Virus record (IMG/VR): IMGVR_UViG_3300001533_003623
Location: 20,016-84,015 of that record
Source: a virus
Direction: 5' to 3' (one strand)
Length of the DNA: 64,000 nt
This document shows positions 1 through 8,188 of this stretch, piece after piece (positions within the stretch are counted from its first letter, which is position 1; every line of letters begins with the position of its first letter). Under the pieces are notes generated by a model. The model worked only from the letters and a program-made list of their open reading frames with translations. It did not search any database and was not told the origin of the DNA. The translations under genes were made by a program, and so were the position numbers.

Positions 1-372
1 TACCGTAAAGTACCATTTTCTAGACATAATGTGTTACGTAGGGATGGGTTTAGATGCCAATATTGTGGTAATAAATTTCCACCACAAGAGCTTTCGTTTG
101 ACCATGTTATTCCACGTAGCATGTGGAATGGGTCTACTACGCCTACATGTTGGCAAAATATTGTCACTGCATGTTTAAAGTGTAACAGAAAAAAATCGAA
201 CAGAACACCAGAACAAGCCGGTATGCCATTAATCAAATTGGTGCGTGGCACGTTCGTAGAATACAAAAAACCGAAGGTTCCGAACTCGCATGAGCTTTTG
301 TTGGGCGTGGCATACAAACATATTCCAGTAGAATGGGAACCATATATTGCATATTTGCGCGATAAGCATTGA
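1..372 (+). CDS. HNH endonuclease, 5' end cut by window edge
   Basis: A small HNH nuclease that cuts DNA through a beta-beta-alpha metal site. Zinc-binding pairs CQYCG and CLKCN flank the HNH core, whose general base lies in DHVIPRS, followed by an asparagine a few residues before the second pair. The first possible start is GTG at 31, but the frame stays open to base 1 and reads YRKVPFSRHN before it. That is the usual lead-in of this family, so the true start lies outside the window. Phage HNH genes may be homing nucleases or have a role in packaging; nothing here decides between them. Confidence 0.85.
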   Translation, partial: YRKVPFSRHNVLRRDGFRCQYCGNKFPPQELSFDHVIPRSMWNGSTTPTCWQNIVTACLKCNRKKSNRTPEQAGMPLIKLVRGTFVEYKKPKVPNSHELLLGVAYKHIPVEWEPYIAYLRDKH

Positions 373-378
373 TTTTAG

Positions 379-408
379 TTGCCAAAACATGGTAGTAAAG
401 GTTATAAT
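379..408 (+). promoter_or_regulatory. sigma70-type promoter before the early gene run
   Basis: TTGCCA (379-384), an 18-base spacer and TATAAT (403-408) lie between the HNH gene and the gene at 448. The predicted start of transcription is near 415, giving a leader of about 33 bases with an AAGGA ribosome site at 436-440. Confidence 0.6.
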
Positions 409-447
409 GTACTAGCGTTAATTATACCATAATATAAGGACGACACC

Positions 448-858
448 ATGATAACATACGTATATGAATGTACGAATTGCGGCAGTAATATAGAAATACA
501 GCAAAGCATAAAAGATGATGCGCTAGTCTTATGTCCAGAATGTAATACGAACTCTTTACGAAGAGTGATATTTAATCCAATGTATGTTCGTGTGATACAA
601 GAACCAACGACCCTTGGACAAATAGCTGAACGCAATGCCAAATCAATGTCTCGGGATGAAAAAAGCTTAAGGCTTGAGGATGACAAAACAAAGAAGACCA
701 TAAATAGAATACCAGAAGACATGCGTCCCAAAACTGTCGAACCGAAAGATTCTGGCCCACTACCAGATTGGATGGAAAAACCTCGCACAAAGACACATAC
801 AGAAATCAACAAGTTGTCGCCAGAAAATGTCGAGCGATATGTATATACCGGAGACTAA
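448..858 (+). CDS. FmdB-like zinc-ribbon protein
   Basis: A 136-residue protein with an N-terminal zinc ribbon: YECTNCG at residues 5-11 and CPECN about 20 residues later, as in the FmdB/CxxC-CxxC regulator family. The rest is charged and probably unstructured. The start is set by AAGGA seven bases upstream. It is the first gene after a good promoter and is followed one base later by the next start codon, so it opens an operon. Function unknown; a small nucleic-acid- or protein-binding factor is likely. Confidence 0.65.
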   Translation: MITYVYECTNCGSNIEIQQSIKDDALVLCPECNTNSLRRVIFNPMYVRVIQEPTTLGQIAERNAKSMSRDEKSLRLEDDKTKKTINRIPEDMRPKTVEPKDSGPLPDWMEKPRTKTHTEINKLSPENVERYVYTGD

Positions 859-859
859 A

Positions 860-1225
860 ATGCCAGAACATAAAATAACAAAACCAAATAAAACAGAAGT
901 GGTTGAACGTGTTGCTGAAGTTGTGCCAGATTTGCAGAACGCATGTGAAGCAATAGTAACAACGCAAGTGATTATTTGTGAGCCTATGACTGATGGTACG
1001 TGGCGTCTAATTACATCATTTCAAGACAATTACAATATAGTGCTGGAAGAGCGCGACCCAGATAAAGCACGTAACGAAGTTACCAATAGATTGATGGAGA
1101 TAAAGAAAAAATGGCACAAAAAAGGTTTGATAATAGCGTTAGAGAATTTGCTAAACAAAGAGAGTCAAATATCCAAGATGGCAAACACAACAACATCTCC
1201 TGCTCAGCCTGTGGAGAGTCCTTAG
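860..1225 (+). CDS. hypothetical protein
   Basis: A 121-residue protein with no family I recognise. The ATG at 860 is chosen because GGAG (850-853) sits six bases upstream and the preceding stop is at 856-858. The middle part, around ICEPMTDGTWRLITSFQDNY, looks like a folded beta-rich segment, followed by a basic helix and a Ser/Pro/Thr-rich tail. Its last ~115 bases overlap the next gene in another frame, so the tail may be only lightly constrained. Confidence 0.6.
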   Translation: MPEHKITKPNKTEVVERVAEVVPDLQNACEAIVTTQVIICEPMTDGTWRLITSFQDNYNIVLEERDPDKARNEVTNRLMEIKKKWHKKGLIIALENLLNKESQISKMANTTTSPAQPVESP

Positions 1226-1431
1226 TAGAAATATGGGTCATTAGACCAGAGGCTGAGGTCACTACAGACATCATTGTGGAATGCCCATTCTGTGGTGATG
1301 CATCTTTCCCGGTAAGAATTACTGGACAGTATTGTATAGGCTATGCAGAGGGCAGTAAAGCCAGAATGACCAACATGACAATCGATGGCGACACACTACA
1401 AAAAGTTCGTGTCCATACAGAAATGAGGTAA
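1111..1431 (+). CDS. zinc-ribbon hypothetical protein
   Basis: A 106-residue protein with two Cys pairs, CSACGES (about residues 31-37) and CPFCGD (about 58-63), spaced like a zinc ribbon. GGAGA ends ten bases before the ATG. The cysteine core lies mostly after the overlap with the preceding gene, so the overlapped part encodes only the basic N-terminal helix (QKRFDNSVREFAKQRE). Role unknown; possibly nucleic-acid binding. Confidence 0.6.
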   Translation: MAQKRFDNSVREFAKQRESNIQDGKHNNISCSACGESLVEIWVIRPEAEVTTDIIVECPFCGDASFPVRITGQYCIGYAEGSKARMTNMTIDGDTLQKVRVHTEMR

Positions 1432-1433
1432 TT

Positions 1434-1874
1434 ATGAAAGAATTCGCAATTAGAAAAAATGAATCACAACGTAGTGGTTTTGTTGCAACTGTCACAAACT
1501 CCATTGGTTATGGATTAGAAATAGACAAAGACCCTAAGACTGGTACGTTGGGTTTAGTCCCAATTCCTGCTTTTATAGACAATGGATATGGCGGTCACGA
1601 TGATAACCCAGATTGTTACGCTAAAGCTATACAATATGACAATGAAGAAACTTGGGTATACTATTTACGTATGAATTCTATTGGTGACCTATCTGACCCC
1701 TGGGGATTATTTGCGGATAGCGCACAAAACGCTAGGGTTGCCAAACATAAAGGCATTCCTAAATGGTCGTTTAATCGTGTGACAGAAGAACAGTTTCTTG
1801 TATATTTACGATACTTATGTAGTCGCAACAAAGCATTGTTGCGTATATGCGAAAGGAGCATTAAGGATGCCTAG
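1434..1874 (+). CDS. hypothetical protein
   Basis: A 146-residue protein of unrecognised family. GAGG lies five bases before the ATG, and the gene starts just after the previous stop. It has a glycine- and aspartate-rich middle (DNGYGGHDDNPD) and a basic, helical C-terminus (VYLRYLCSRNKALLRICERS). There are no membrane segments or zinc pairs. The last eight bases overlap the next gene, which points to translational coupling. Confidence 0.6.
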   Translation: MKEFAIRKNESQRSGFVATVTNSIGYGLEIDKDPKTGTLGLVPIPAFIDNGYGGHDDNPDCYAKAIQYDNEETWVYYLRMNSIGDLSDPWGLFADSAQNARVAKHKGIPKWSFNRVTEEQFLVYLRYLCSRNKALLRICERSIKDA

Positions 1875-2229
1875 ACAACTTAGCAAAGCAGAACAAGAGT
1901 ACATTGTTAACCACAGCAAAGACTTGACAGCAGCAGAAATCGCGTCTGATATGCCTGGGGTTGGTGCTAAAACAATACAAAAGTTCATTGACGAAAGCGT
2001 ATTAGAAGACCAACGTAGCGACGAAACGCAACAACAGCGACAAGCTACGTTACAAAAAAAAACAAAGCTGACCGCAGGCAAGTTAATGGGTAGAGACCCA
2101 TCAAGAGGTATAACTGTTATGACTGAAGCTGCATCAGAACTATCTGATTCTCGTAGACCAGTTCACCAAAAAACAGCTATTAGAAGTGAACGTATTCACG
2201 TTATTGACAAAAACAGAAAGTCTCCGTAA
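1867..2229 (+). CDS. small helix-turn-helix-like DNA-binding candidate
   Basis: A 120-residue basic protein. The start at 1867 follows AAAGGAG (1851-1857); a longer reading from 1798 has no such signal. Residues 5-45 (KAEQEYIVNHSKDLTAAEIA and following) resemble an N-terminal helix-turn-helix of the kind that samples loci, and the rest is Gln- and Lys-rich. I infer DNA binding, but no close family is recognised. Confidence 0.55.
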   Translation: MPRQLSKAEQEYIVNHSKDLTAAEIASDMPGVGAKTIQKFIDESVLEDQRSDETQQQRQATLQKKTKLTAGKLMGRDPSRGITVMTEAASELSDSRRPVHQKTAIRSERIHVIDKNRKSP

Positions 2230-2673
2230 ATGCAATCATACGATATATGTAGACATATAGATGAATACATTGAAGATAAATGTATATGGATAGCTACATT
2301 AAATGATGGTACCAAGGTATTTCAAGATGATGATAGAGAAGGAGCTTGGCATCCTAGTGCATGGATAAGGCTTGGTCGTTATATTAATGACCACGCCGGT
2401 AGTAAAATCATTGCAATGAGGCTTAAGTTTGGTACACATATTGTTGAGCTACCATCAAATAAAAAAGCCTATATGTATTCACATGGATTATTACAGGCGT
2501 TTAATCAAAAGTACGGCTTAAATTTTCATGTCGTTGGTTGGTCAATCAGTGATAAAACTATGTTATGCAGATGGTACAAATCTCCAGAACTAATAATTAC
2601 CAAAGAGTTTCGGAGAGAAATCGGTACCCTAAACGCCGAACAAATTATAGGAATGCGGGTTGACAAAACCTAA
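2230..2673 (+). CDS. hypothetical protein
   Basis: A 147-residue protein beginning directly after the TAA of the previous gene, with no clear ribosome site, so coupling is likely. An acidic loop (QDDDREGAW) follows a beta-strand pattern near the N-terminus (WIATLNDGTKVF). A C-terminal helix runs to the stop. No catalytic motif is seen. The promoter for the next gene lies inside its last codons. Confidence 0.55.
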   Translation: MQSYDICRHIDEYIEDKCIWIATLNDGTKVFQDDDREGAWHPSAWIRLGRYINDHAGSKIIAMRLKFGTHIVELPSNKKAYMYSHGLLQAFNQKYGLNFHVVGWSISDKTMLCRWYKSPELIITKEFRREIGTLNAEQIIGMRVDKT

Positions 2674-2687
2674 TCTTGGGATATAAT
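2660..2687 (+). promoter_or_regulatory. consensus promoter touching the start of the 2693 gene
   Basis: TTGACA (2660-2665), a 16-base spacer and TATAAT (2682-2687). The ATG of the next gene is at 2693, only five bases after the -10 box, so transcription is predicted to begin at or within a base of the start codon. A weak GGGA lies too far upstream to be transcribed. This suggests a leaderless mRNA. Confidence 0.6.
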
Positions 2688-2692
2688 TATCT

Positions 2693-3124
2693 ATGGCAAA
2701 GCAAAGAACTGATACCAGCCGTTATCCATCTAATTATGGTGGCGGCTGGATATCTGAATCCCAATATCTAACTGAATGCTTATGCGTATTGATAGCTAAG
2801 CAGGAAGGTAAGGGGTTGGAAGACAGATTCTGGCAAAAAGAGCCTTGGACACGCATATTCAGAAGACAGGTTCCACTAGCGTTGGCTCTTCTCAAAGAAT
2901 ATCCTTCTAAGGTCATTCTCAATGCTTTGCGTGATAGACGATGTTGGAAAATCAGGTCGTTTGGCGCAAAGTGGCTGTTGGAACCGTTACTTAAACAGTA
3001 TAAGAGAACTTATGATGCAGAAATAATGCAACAATCTAATAAGATTATGACTCGTACTTCTACGACACAAACGCCTAGAAGGTCACCCAACAAGAAGAAA
3101 TCATTATTTGAGCACTTGAAATGA
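2693..3124 (+). CDS. hypothetical basic protein upstream of recombinase
   Basis: A 143-residue Lys/Arg-rich protein of unknown family. It carries an aromatic N-terminal half (SRYPSNYGGGWISESQYLTE) and a basic C-terminal tail (TQTPRRSPNKKKS) that could bind nucleic acid. It overlaps the RecA-like gene by four bases (ATGA), so the two are probably translated together. Its own promoter sits immediately upstream. A recombinase accessory role is inferred from position only. Confidence 0.6.
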   Translation: MAKQRTDTSRYPSNYGGGWISESQYLTECLCVLIAKQEGKGLEDRFWQKEPWTRIFRRQVPLALALLKEYPSKVILNALRDRRCWKIRSFGAKWLLEPLLKQYKRTYDAEIMQQSNKIMTRTSTTQTPRRSPNKKKSLFEHLK

Positions 3125-4161
3125 GCATTAGTAAAGACATGATTAAGCAATACGGCGCTGATGCATTTATCAGTGGCGATAATTTAGAAAAACATACCAA
3201 CGACTTAGTTCATGTGAGTCCAGCCATCGACCTTATACTAGGTGGTGGTATTCCTGGTGGTTCTATTGTTAGTTTATTGGGCGACCCAAAGTGTGGTAAG
3301 ACACTCCTATCTTTACACATTGCTGGTAAGGGACAACAATTAGGTAGAGAGGTATACTACCTCAATATTGAGGGAAGACTAAAGCCCCGTGACATTAATG
3401 GCATAAAATGCCTAGACTCTTCAAAGATGCAAATTATTCGGTCTTATCGTAATGATAATGGAGAAAGCAAAATTCTCAAAGCAGATGAATTCCTATCTAT
3501 TGCCGAACAAATTGCGCACAGTCGCCCTGGCTCAATCATTATTGTTGATTCTATATCACAATTAGTAACTAGTGGAGAAATGACAAATGAACTATCCGTT
3601 AGAGACCGTGCCCCAGGAGCAACTCTCATGGCAAAGTTTTGTCGTCGTCTATCAAACGTAGTGCCAGTTAATGACATTATTCTAATAGGAATTCTGCACT
3701 TTATATCCAATACTAGCGGATATGGTAAGTCTAAGGTAGCAAGTGGCGGTAATAAAATCAAGTATGCTGTAGATATTGGATTGGAATGTCGCAAATTTAA
3801 TCTAGTCCGTGAGAATGGTGCTGAAGATGGTCGTGTTATCGGACAAGAAGTAGAGTGGATAACAACATCTACTGCATTTGCACCACCAGGACAAATAGGT
3901 AAATCTATGATAACGTTTGGTGTTGGCATTGATGAACTATATGAGATGGTAGGTTTATCTGTAGAGCTTGGTCTAATACAACAATCGGCGTCATGGTATA
4001 AAATGAACTATATGGAAGACCATGTAGATGCGTCTGATTGGGATATTAAAAAATATCAAGCACAAGGCAAACCCAAACTTATACAACGTCTACATGACAA
4101 TGAACAAGAACGCAACTTATTGATGCAAGACTTTAACAACCTTATAGGGAGCGTGGCGTGA
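3121..4161 (+). CDS. RecA/UvsX-like recombinase
   Basis: A 346-residue ATPase of the RecA/UvsX family, which forms filaments on single-stranded DNA and drives strand exchange in phage recombination-dependent replication. The Walker A motif GDPKCGKT is at about residues 53-60, and a Walker B strand ending IIIVDS at about 138-143. A region ending PPGQIGKS matches the substrate-loop area of the family. Length is close to that of UvsX. It overlaps the nuclease gene downstream (GTGA) and is preceded by a promoter one gene upstream, so the genes form a recombination cassette. Confidence 0.85.
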   Translation: MSISKDMIKQYGADAFISGDNLEKHTNDLVHVSPAIDLILGGGIPGGSIVSLLGDPKCGKTLLSLHIAGKGQQLGREVYYLNIEGRLKPRDINGIKCLDSSKMQIIRSYRNDNGESKILKADEFLSIAEQIAHSRPGSIIIVDSISQLVTSGEMTNELSVRDRAPGATLMAKFCRRLSNVVPVNDIILIGILHFISNTSGYGKSKVASGGNKIKYAVDIGLECRKFNLVRENGAEDGRVIGQEVEWITTSTAFAPPGQIGKSMITFGVGIDELYEMVGLSVELGLIQQSASWYKMNYMEDHVDASDWDIKKYQAQGKPKLIQRLHDNEQERNLLMQDFNNLIGSVA

Positions 4162-4565
4162 GTGTAGTAGATTTTGATGGTAGGACGCACTCGTGGCCAC
4201 CCAACGGGCATGAAGTAAGCCTAGACGATATTCGCCCCAGGTCTAGTCTACACATAAGATGTCGCGAATTGTTACGAAAAATGTATCCTACGCAGACAGT
4301 CTTAGAAGAAGTTCCTATTCCAGGTGAGCGTCTATTTTGTGACTTTTATTTGCCAATGCGTAAAGTAGTCATAGAATGCCAAGGTCAGCAACACGATGTA
4401 TTCACCCCTCACTTTCATAAGACCAAATCCGAATTTCGATTAGCGCGAAACAGAGACAGACGTAAGATAGATTGGTGTCACATGAATAATATACGTGTAG
4501 CAATATTACCACACACGGAGAACGATGATGAGTGGAGAGAACGCATCGAAAACGCAAACGATTGA
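4158..4565 (+). CDS. PD-(D/E)XK-like nuclease (Vsr/DUF559 type)
   Basis: A 135-residue protein with the core of a small restriction-fold nuclease: FCDFYLP, then VVIECQGQQH (the D...E.Q triad), then a basic helix RNRDRRKIDWC and a strand IRVAIL. Known relatives include Vsr-like repair nucleases and phage resolvase-like enzymes. The GTG start overlaps the stop of the recombinase gene. I infer a role in processing recombination or repair intermediates. A homing role is less likely because it is short and lacks DNA-binding modules. Confidence 0.6.
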   Translation: MSVVDFDGRTHSWPPNGHEVSLDDIRPRSSLHIRCRELLRKMYPTQTVLEEVPIPGERLFCDFYLPMRKVVIECQGQQHDVFTPHFHKTKSEFRLARNRDRRKIDWCHMNNIRVAILPHTENDDEWRERIENAND

Positions 4566-5028
4566 TGAAAAGCACAGCAAATTACAACAACTGATTAAAG
4601 ACTACCCAACAGTCATAGGTATTGGTAAACTACAACCACCTAATGAAGTTAACCGTTTTCTTACTATAAGTATATCTGAAATCAGACGAATGGATGCAGA
4701 AGAGTGTGGGGAAGCCGCTGTTATACTCAATCAAGCGGCTACATACGTGCAACTTGAAGCCAACTCTATACAGGCAGACATACGTTGGTGTGAAGAATAT
4801 ATAGCATTTATTATAGCGGAAACCATATCTGGGTGCGGCACACAATACACACCATTTGAATATCGGCAAAAAATTGCTATCAAACAAAATGATGTAGCCA
4901 AACAATTGCAAGCTATCATTATGAATGCCAATGTAAGACTACAGCTATTGTCGTATGTGCCTAACCAACTTAGGGCAACAGCGACGGCGTTTTCCGATTT
5001 ACAACAAACAAAAAGGTCACAAAGATGA
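4528..5028 (+). CDS. recombination-linked hypothetical protein
   Basis: A 166-residue, largely alpha-helical protein. The second of two adjacent ATGs (4528) is best placed for GGAG at 4517-4520. The pattern ISISEIRRMDAEECGEAAV followed by a helix with NSIQADIRWCEEY recurs in uncharacterised phage proteins encoded near recombinases. Place and size fit a recombinase loader such as UvsY, but I see no sequence proof. It overlaps both neighbours and belongs to the same operon. Confidence 0.5.
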   Translation: MSGENASKTQTIDEKHSKLQQLIKDYPTVIGIGKLQPPNEVNRFLTISISEIRRMDAEECGEAAVILNQAATYVQLEANSIQADIRWCEEYIAFIIAETISGCGTQYTPFEYRQKIAIKQNDVAKQLQAIIMNANVRLQLLSYVPNQLRATATAFSDLQQTKRSQR

Positions 5029-5624
5029 AGACAGTAAAAGATGTATTCTATGATGCAATTAAACATGGAAACTGGGATAATGTCTGTAGGGTATACGAAA
5101 AGATTACTGGAGAAGAGGCACCCCCCTTCCCTGCTCAGAATAACATCCTTGATACAGCAATGGTCGAATCTCAACCAACTAACATCATGGATGAATCCAT
5201 GGTAGAAGATGAACACGATATTGTAACTAGCACAACAGAAGACCCGCAGCAAAATGGCGATGTAGACTTCACTATGCCACAAAAGCCACGCACGCATACT
5301 GATGGCCAAACAAGACAATGTCGCCGTGAACCTATTGGAAAACCTAAAAACACTTGGGTAGACGACGGTACCGAACACGCAGATGAAAGCGTAAAGATTA
5401 GACCTGAGCTTGGTGTTCCGCACGTACGAAAGCGTGATGATAGCAGAGACCCAAATATTGGTATAGATACAGGTAAAAAAACACTAGTAATGTGCGCTTT
5501 GTGTGGTAGGGAAGAAGTAGTTTCATCAAGATTAGCTATTGGTTATAATCCAGACCCAGAAGAAAATACGTATCGTTGCAACAATTGTCTATCCCCAACA
5601 TCACGGACAATGAGGAATCGATAA
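5025..5624 (+). CDS. acidic protein with C-terminal zinc ribbon
   Basis: A 199-residue protein with three parts. There is a short helical N-terminus (residues 1-32), then a long polar, acidic low-complexity middle, and a C-terminal ribbon with CALCGREE and CNNC. The middle is probably disordered. The ATG overlaps the previous stop (ATGA), and the stop lies two bases before the helicase start. It may be an adaptor of the replisome, inferred from position only. Confidence 0.55.
   Translation: MKTVKDVFYDAIKHGNWDNVCRVYEKITGEEAPPFPAQNNILDTAMVESQPTNIMDESMVEDEHDIVTSTTEDPQQNGDVDFTMPQKPRTHTDGQTRQCRREPIGKPKNTWVDDGTEHADESVKIRPELGVPHVRKRDDSRDPNIGIDTGKKTLVMCALCGREEVVSSRLAIGYNPDPEENTYRCNNCLSPTSRTMRNR
5126..5134 (-). 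repeat. dispersed motif GCAGGGAAG (exact)
   Basis: Exact copy on the minus strand within the 5025 gene; on that strand it is followed by a run of G. Confidence 0.7.
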
Positions 5625-5626
5625 TA

Positions 5627-8188
5627 ATGATAGAAGAACCTATTCATCCGTTTTTATTAAAAGATGAAAAGATGTCTGATAAAGCTGCTGAACGAGCAGT
5701 TTTGGTGGGGTTATTGCAATATGGTGAAGACGCATACTTAGACATTGCAGATTTTCTTGATACAGGTAGCTTTACTGACCCGGTTAATCAAGCAGTGTAT
5801 AAATGCATACGTCATCTATATGAAGAGCAAAACATCAAGCAATTCGACCAATCATCTTTGTTGGCGTGTGCTAATATGCTTGGGTATGGTGTGTTCTTCG
5901 AAAAGCCATCCGATATACAGCATTTGCGAAGCTTATTAAATGGTAGAGTATTGCTGGAAAATGTACGCACGTGGGCAGCGCAAATACGTAAGTTACAAGT
6001 TGGAAGACTATTGCGTGACCAATTGCAGCAAGCAGCCATAGATATTGAGGAAATAAGAGGCACGGAATCTATTGAGTCTATATTGGGTGTTGCAGAAAGC
6101 GTGGTGTTCGATTTCAGCAACTTGCTACACTCAAGCGAAACTTCTAATCCATCATCTATTGGCGATGGTGTAGATGAATACTTAGACAATATCGAAAGCA
6201 ATCCAGTAAGTATCGTTGGTATTAGTAGCGGCATGTCATATTACGACCAAGCGATTGGTGGTGGGTTTCGACGTAAGACTGTATCATTGATTGGGGCACG
6301 CCCCAAAGCATTGCGTTATGGGTCTTTGGTTTACACAATAAATGGACCAGTACCGATTGAAAAAATTCGCGTTGGTGATATGGTATCACATCCATTTGAT
6401 GGACCAAAAGTTGTTAGTGGTGTATACGACCACCCAAATACTAAAATATATCGAGTTCACTTCAAAGATGGTGACTATGTAGATTGTTGTGGTGACCACT
6501 TATGGGAAGTTTACAAAAGATATCCATATGGTTTTCTTAATAACAAAAAATCTGAACAGAAGACAACAAAAGAATTGATAAATAACTTAACTATTGGTAG
6601 TGGCCACGAATATAAATGGGACGTTCCACTTAGTTACCCATTGTATTTTTCTGCACAATCCATAGAACTTAATGCATATGTTCTTGGCTTGTTGATTGGA
6701 GATGGTTCATTCCGTAACGCTATAACATTTTCTACAGCAGATGTAGAACTAATAGAATGTATAAAATCATCATTACCAGGTTATAGTATCAAATTAGAAA
6801 TAGACACAGGAACATGTCAAACATATAGAATCAACGGTCTTCAAGATACAATTCGCTCACTAGGTTTATACAAACATAAAGCATGTGATAAGTTCATTCC
6901 AAAACACTATATCTACAACTCCGAACGGGTAAGATTAGATATACTACGTGGACTAATGGATACAGATGGCGATTGTACAATCAATCATAATAATGGTAGT
7001 TCTAGGTCTAGATTTTCTACAATATCAAAGCAATTGGCAATAGATGTAAAAACAATAGTGCAATCTTTAGGTGGGTTGTGTAGTATTACCATACAAAATG
7101 GAAACTACGATGGTAAACCACATAAGTCATATAGATGTGAAATAAGATTGCCATCAAACATAAATCCATTCAAGTTGCAGCGCAAAGCAAAAAGACACAA
7201 CTCACGACAACATGGTGAACTAAAAAGAACCATTGTTAAAATTGAAGACCTTAACATAACAGATAATGCAAGATGTATTACAATTGATTGTGAAGATGGA
7301 TTATTTATAACAGATAACTTCGTGGTTACCCACAACACCGGCAAGTCGATGCTATCAGTCAATATTGGTTTGCACATATCTAAAGAATTAGGTATACCAG
7401 TGTTGTATCTTGATACAGAAATGTCCAAAGAAGACCATTGGTCTCGTATGTTGTCGAATCTATGTCAAACTAAAGTAACAATCAATGATTTAGAAGCAGG
7501 TAAGTATGCTAGCAACAAACTATATAAACAGTCTGTTAGACAAGCCGCCGACATATTGAAGAAATTACCATTAGATTATCTCAATGTTTCTGGTAAACCA
7601 TTTGAGGAAATTATCTCTATTATGAGACGATGGGTAACGAAAAACGTTGGTTTTGATGAAACTGGCAAACGCAAAGACTGTGTCATTATATTTGATTACA
7701 TGAAGATGATGAGCGGAGAAGGTCTAAATGATAGCTTAAAAGAATACCAAGTTCTTGGCTTTATGATGACTGCGCTACATAACTTTGCGGTACGCTATGA
7801 TATGCCTATCGTTAGCTTTATACAACTAAATCGTGATGGAATAGACAAAGAGTCTACAGATGTCATAGCTGGTAGTGACAGGGTTTTGTGGCTGGTAACT
7901 AACTTCACGGTCTATAAGGCCAAGACCGCCGAAGAAATTGCAGACACAGGTCCGCAGCACGGCAATCGCAAATTAGTGCCTATTAGTGCTAGGCATGGTG
8001 AAGGATTAGAGCCTGGAGACTATATTAATGTTATGTTTACGGGTCAGTTTGGTAGAATAACTGAAGGAGAGACCAAACTTAATTTACAAAGAAAACATCA
8101 TGACGATATCGTAGATGATGTAAATGACGTACCGTTTAATGGAGACGCTGATGAAAATGAGTCAAGCGGTAGTCAACCAGATAACTAA
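5627..8188 (+). CDS. dnaB: DnaB-type replicative helicase precursor with intein
   Basis: An 853-residue precursor that yields a ~510-residue helicase unwinding DNA ahead of the fork. The N-terminal domain matches DnaB (AERAVLVGLLQYG). The RecA-type ATPase domain is broken inside its P-loop: LIGARPK ends at residue 227 and TGKS resumes at 571, so splicing restores GARPKTGKS. Walker B-like VIIFDYMKMMSG and the IQLNR loop follow. The start at 5627 has GAGGA ten bases upstream; a reading from 5576 would overlap the previous gene. The 3' end overlaps the primase gene by 38 bases. Confidence 0.9.
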   Translation: MIEEPIHPFLLKDEKMSDKAAERAVLVGLLQYGEDAYLDIADFLDTGSFTDPVNQAVYKCIRHLYEEQNIKQFDQSSLLACANMLGYGVFFEKPSDIQHLRSLLNGRVLLENVRTWAAQIRKLQVGRLLRDQLQQAAIDIEEIRGTESIESILGVAESVVFDFSNLLHSSETSNPSSIGDGVDEYLDNIESNPVSIVGISSGMSYYDQAIGGGFRRKTVSLIGARPKALRYGSLVYTINGPVPIEKIRVGDMVSHPFDGPKVVSGVYDHPNTKIYRVHFKDGDYVDCCGDHLWEVYKRYPYGFLNNKKSEQKTTKELINNLTIGSGHEYKWDVPLSYPLYFSAQSIELNAYVLGLLIGDGSFRNAITFSTADVELIECIKSSLPGYSIKLEIDTGTCQTYRINGLQDTIRSLGLYKHKACDKFIPKHYIYNSERVRLDILRGLMDTDGDCTINHNNGSSRSRFSTISKQLAIDVKTIVQSLGGLCSITIQNGNYDGKPHKSYRCEIRLPSNINPFKLQRKAKRHNSRQHGELKRTIVKIEDLNITDNARCITIDCEDGLFITDNFVVTHNTGKSMLSVNIGLHISKELGIPVLYLDTEMSKEDHWSRMLSNLCQTKVTINDLEAGKYASNKLYKQSVRQAADILKKLPLDYLNVSGKPFEEIISIMRRWVTKNVGFDETGKRKDCVIIFDYMKMMSGEGLNDSLKEYQVLGFMMTALHNFAVRYDMPIVSFIQLNRDGIDKESTDVIAGSDRVLWLVTNFTVYKAKTAEEIADTGPQHGNRKLVPISARHGEGLEPGDYINVMFTGQFGRITEGETKLNLQRKHHDDIVDDVNDVPFNGDADENESSGSQPDN
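6308..7336 (+). mobile_element. DnaB intein with LAGLIDADG endonuclease (class 3 features)
   Basis: A 343-residue in-frame intein in the helicase P-loop. It begins with Ala (ALRYGSLVYTINGPVPIEKI), which cannot do the first acyl shift of ordinary inteins, and ends VVTHN before a +1 Thr. Block B reads CGDHLWEVY, with Trp two after the His. Block F reads ARCITIDC, with Cys where class 1 inteins have Asp. Trp, Cys and Thr at these places form the WCT signature of class 3 inteins. Two LAGLIDADG motifs, LGLLIGDGS (~6685) and LRGLMDTDGD (~6950), mark a homing endonuclease. Confidence 0.85.

Noticed and set aside
2204-2232. TTGACA followed by TAAATG as a promoter for the 2230 gene
   Set aside because: The -10 match is poor and overlaps the stop/start codons; coincidence is likelier.
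3444-3929. 161-codon minus-strand open frame under the recombinase gene
   Set aside because: Shadow of the RecA-like gene; no start signal and no recognisable motif.
4731-5423. 230-codon minus-strand open frame
   Set aside because: It is antisense to two well-supported overlapping genes, has no ribosome site and reads as Cys/Phe-rich low-quality sequence.
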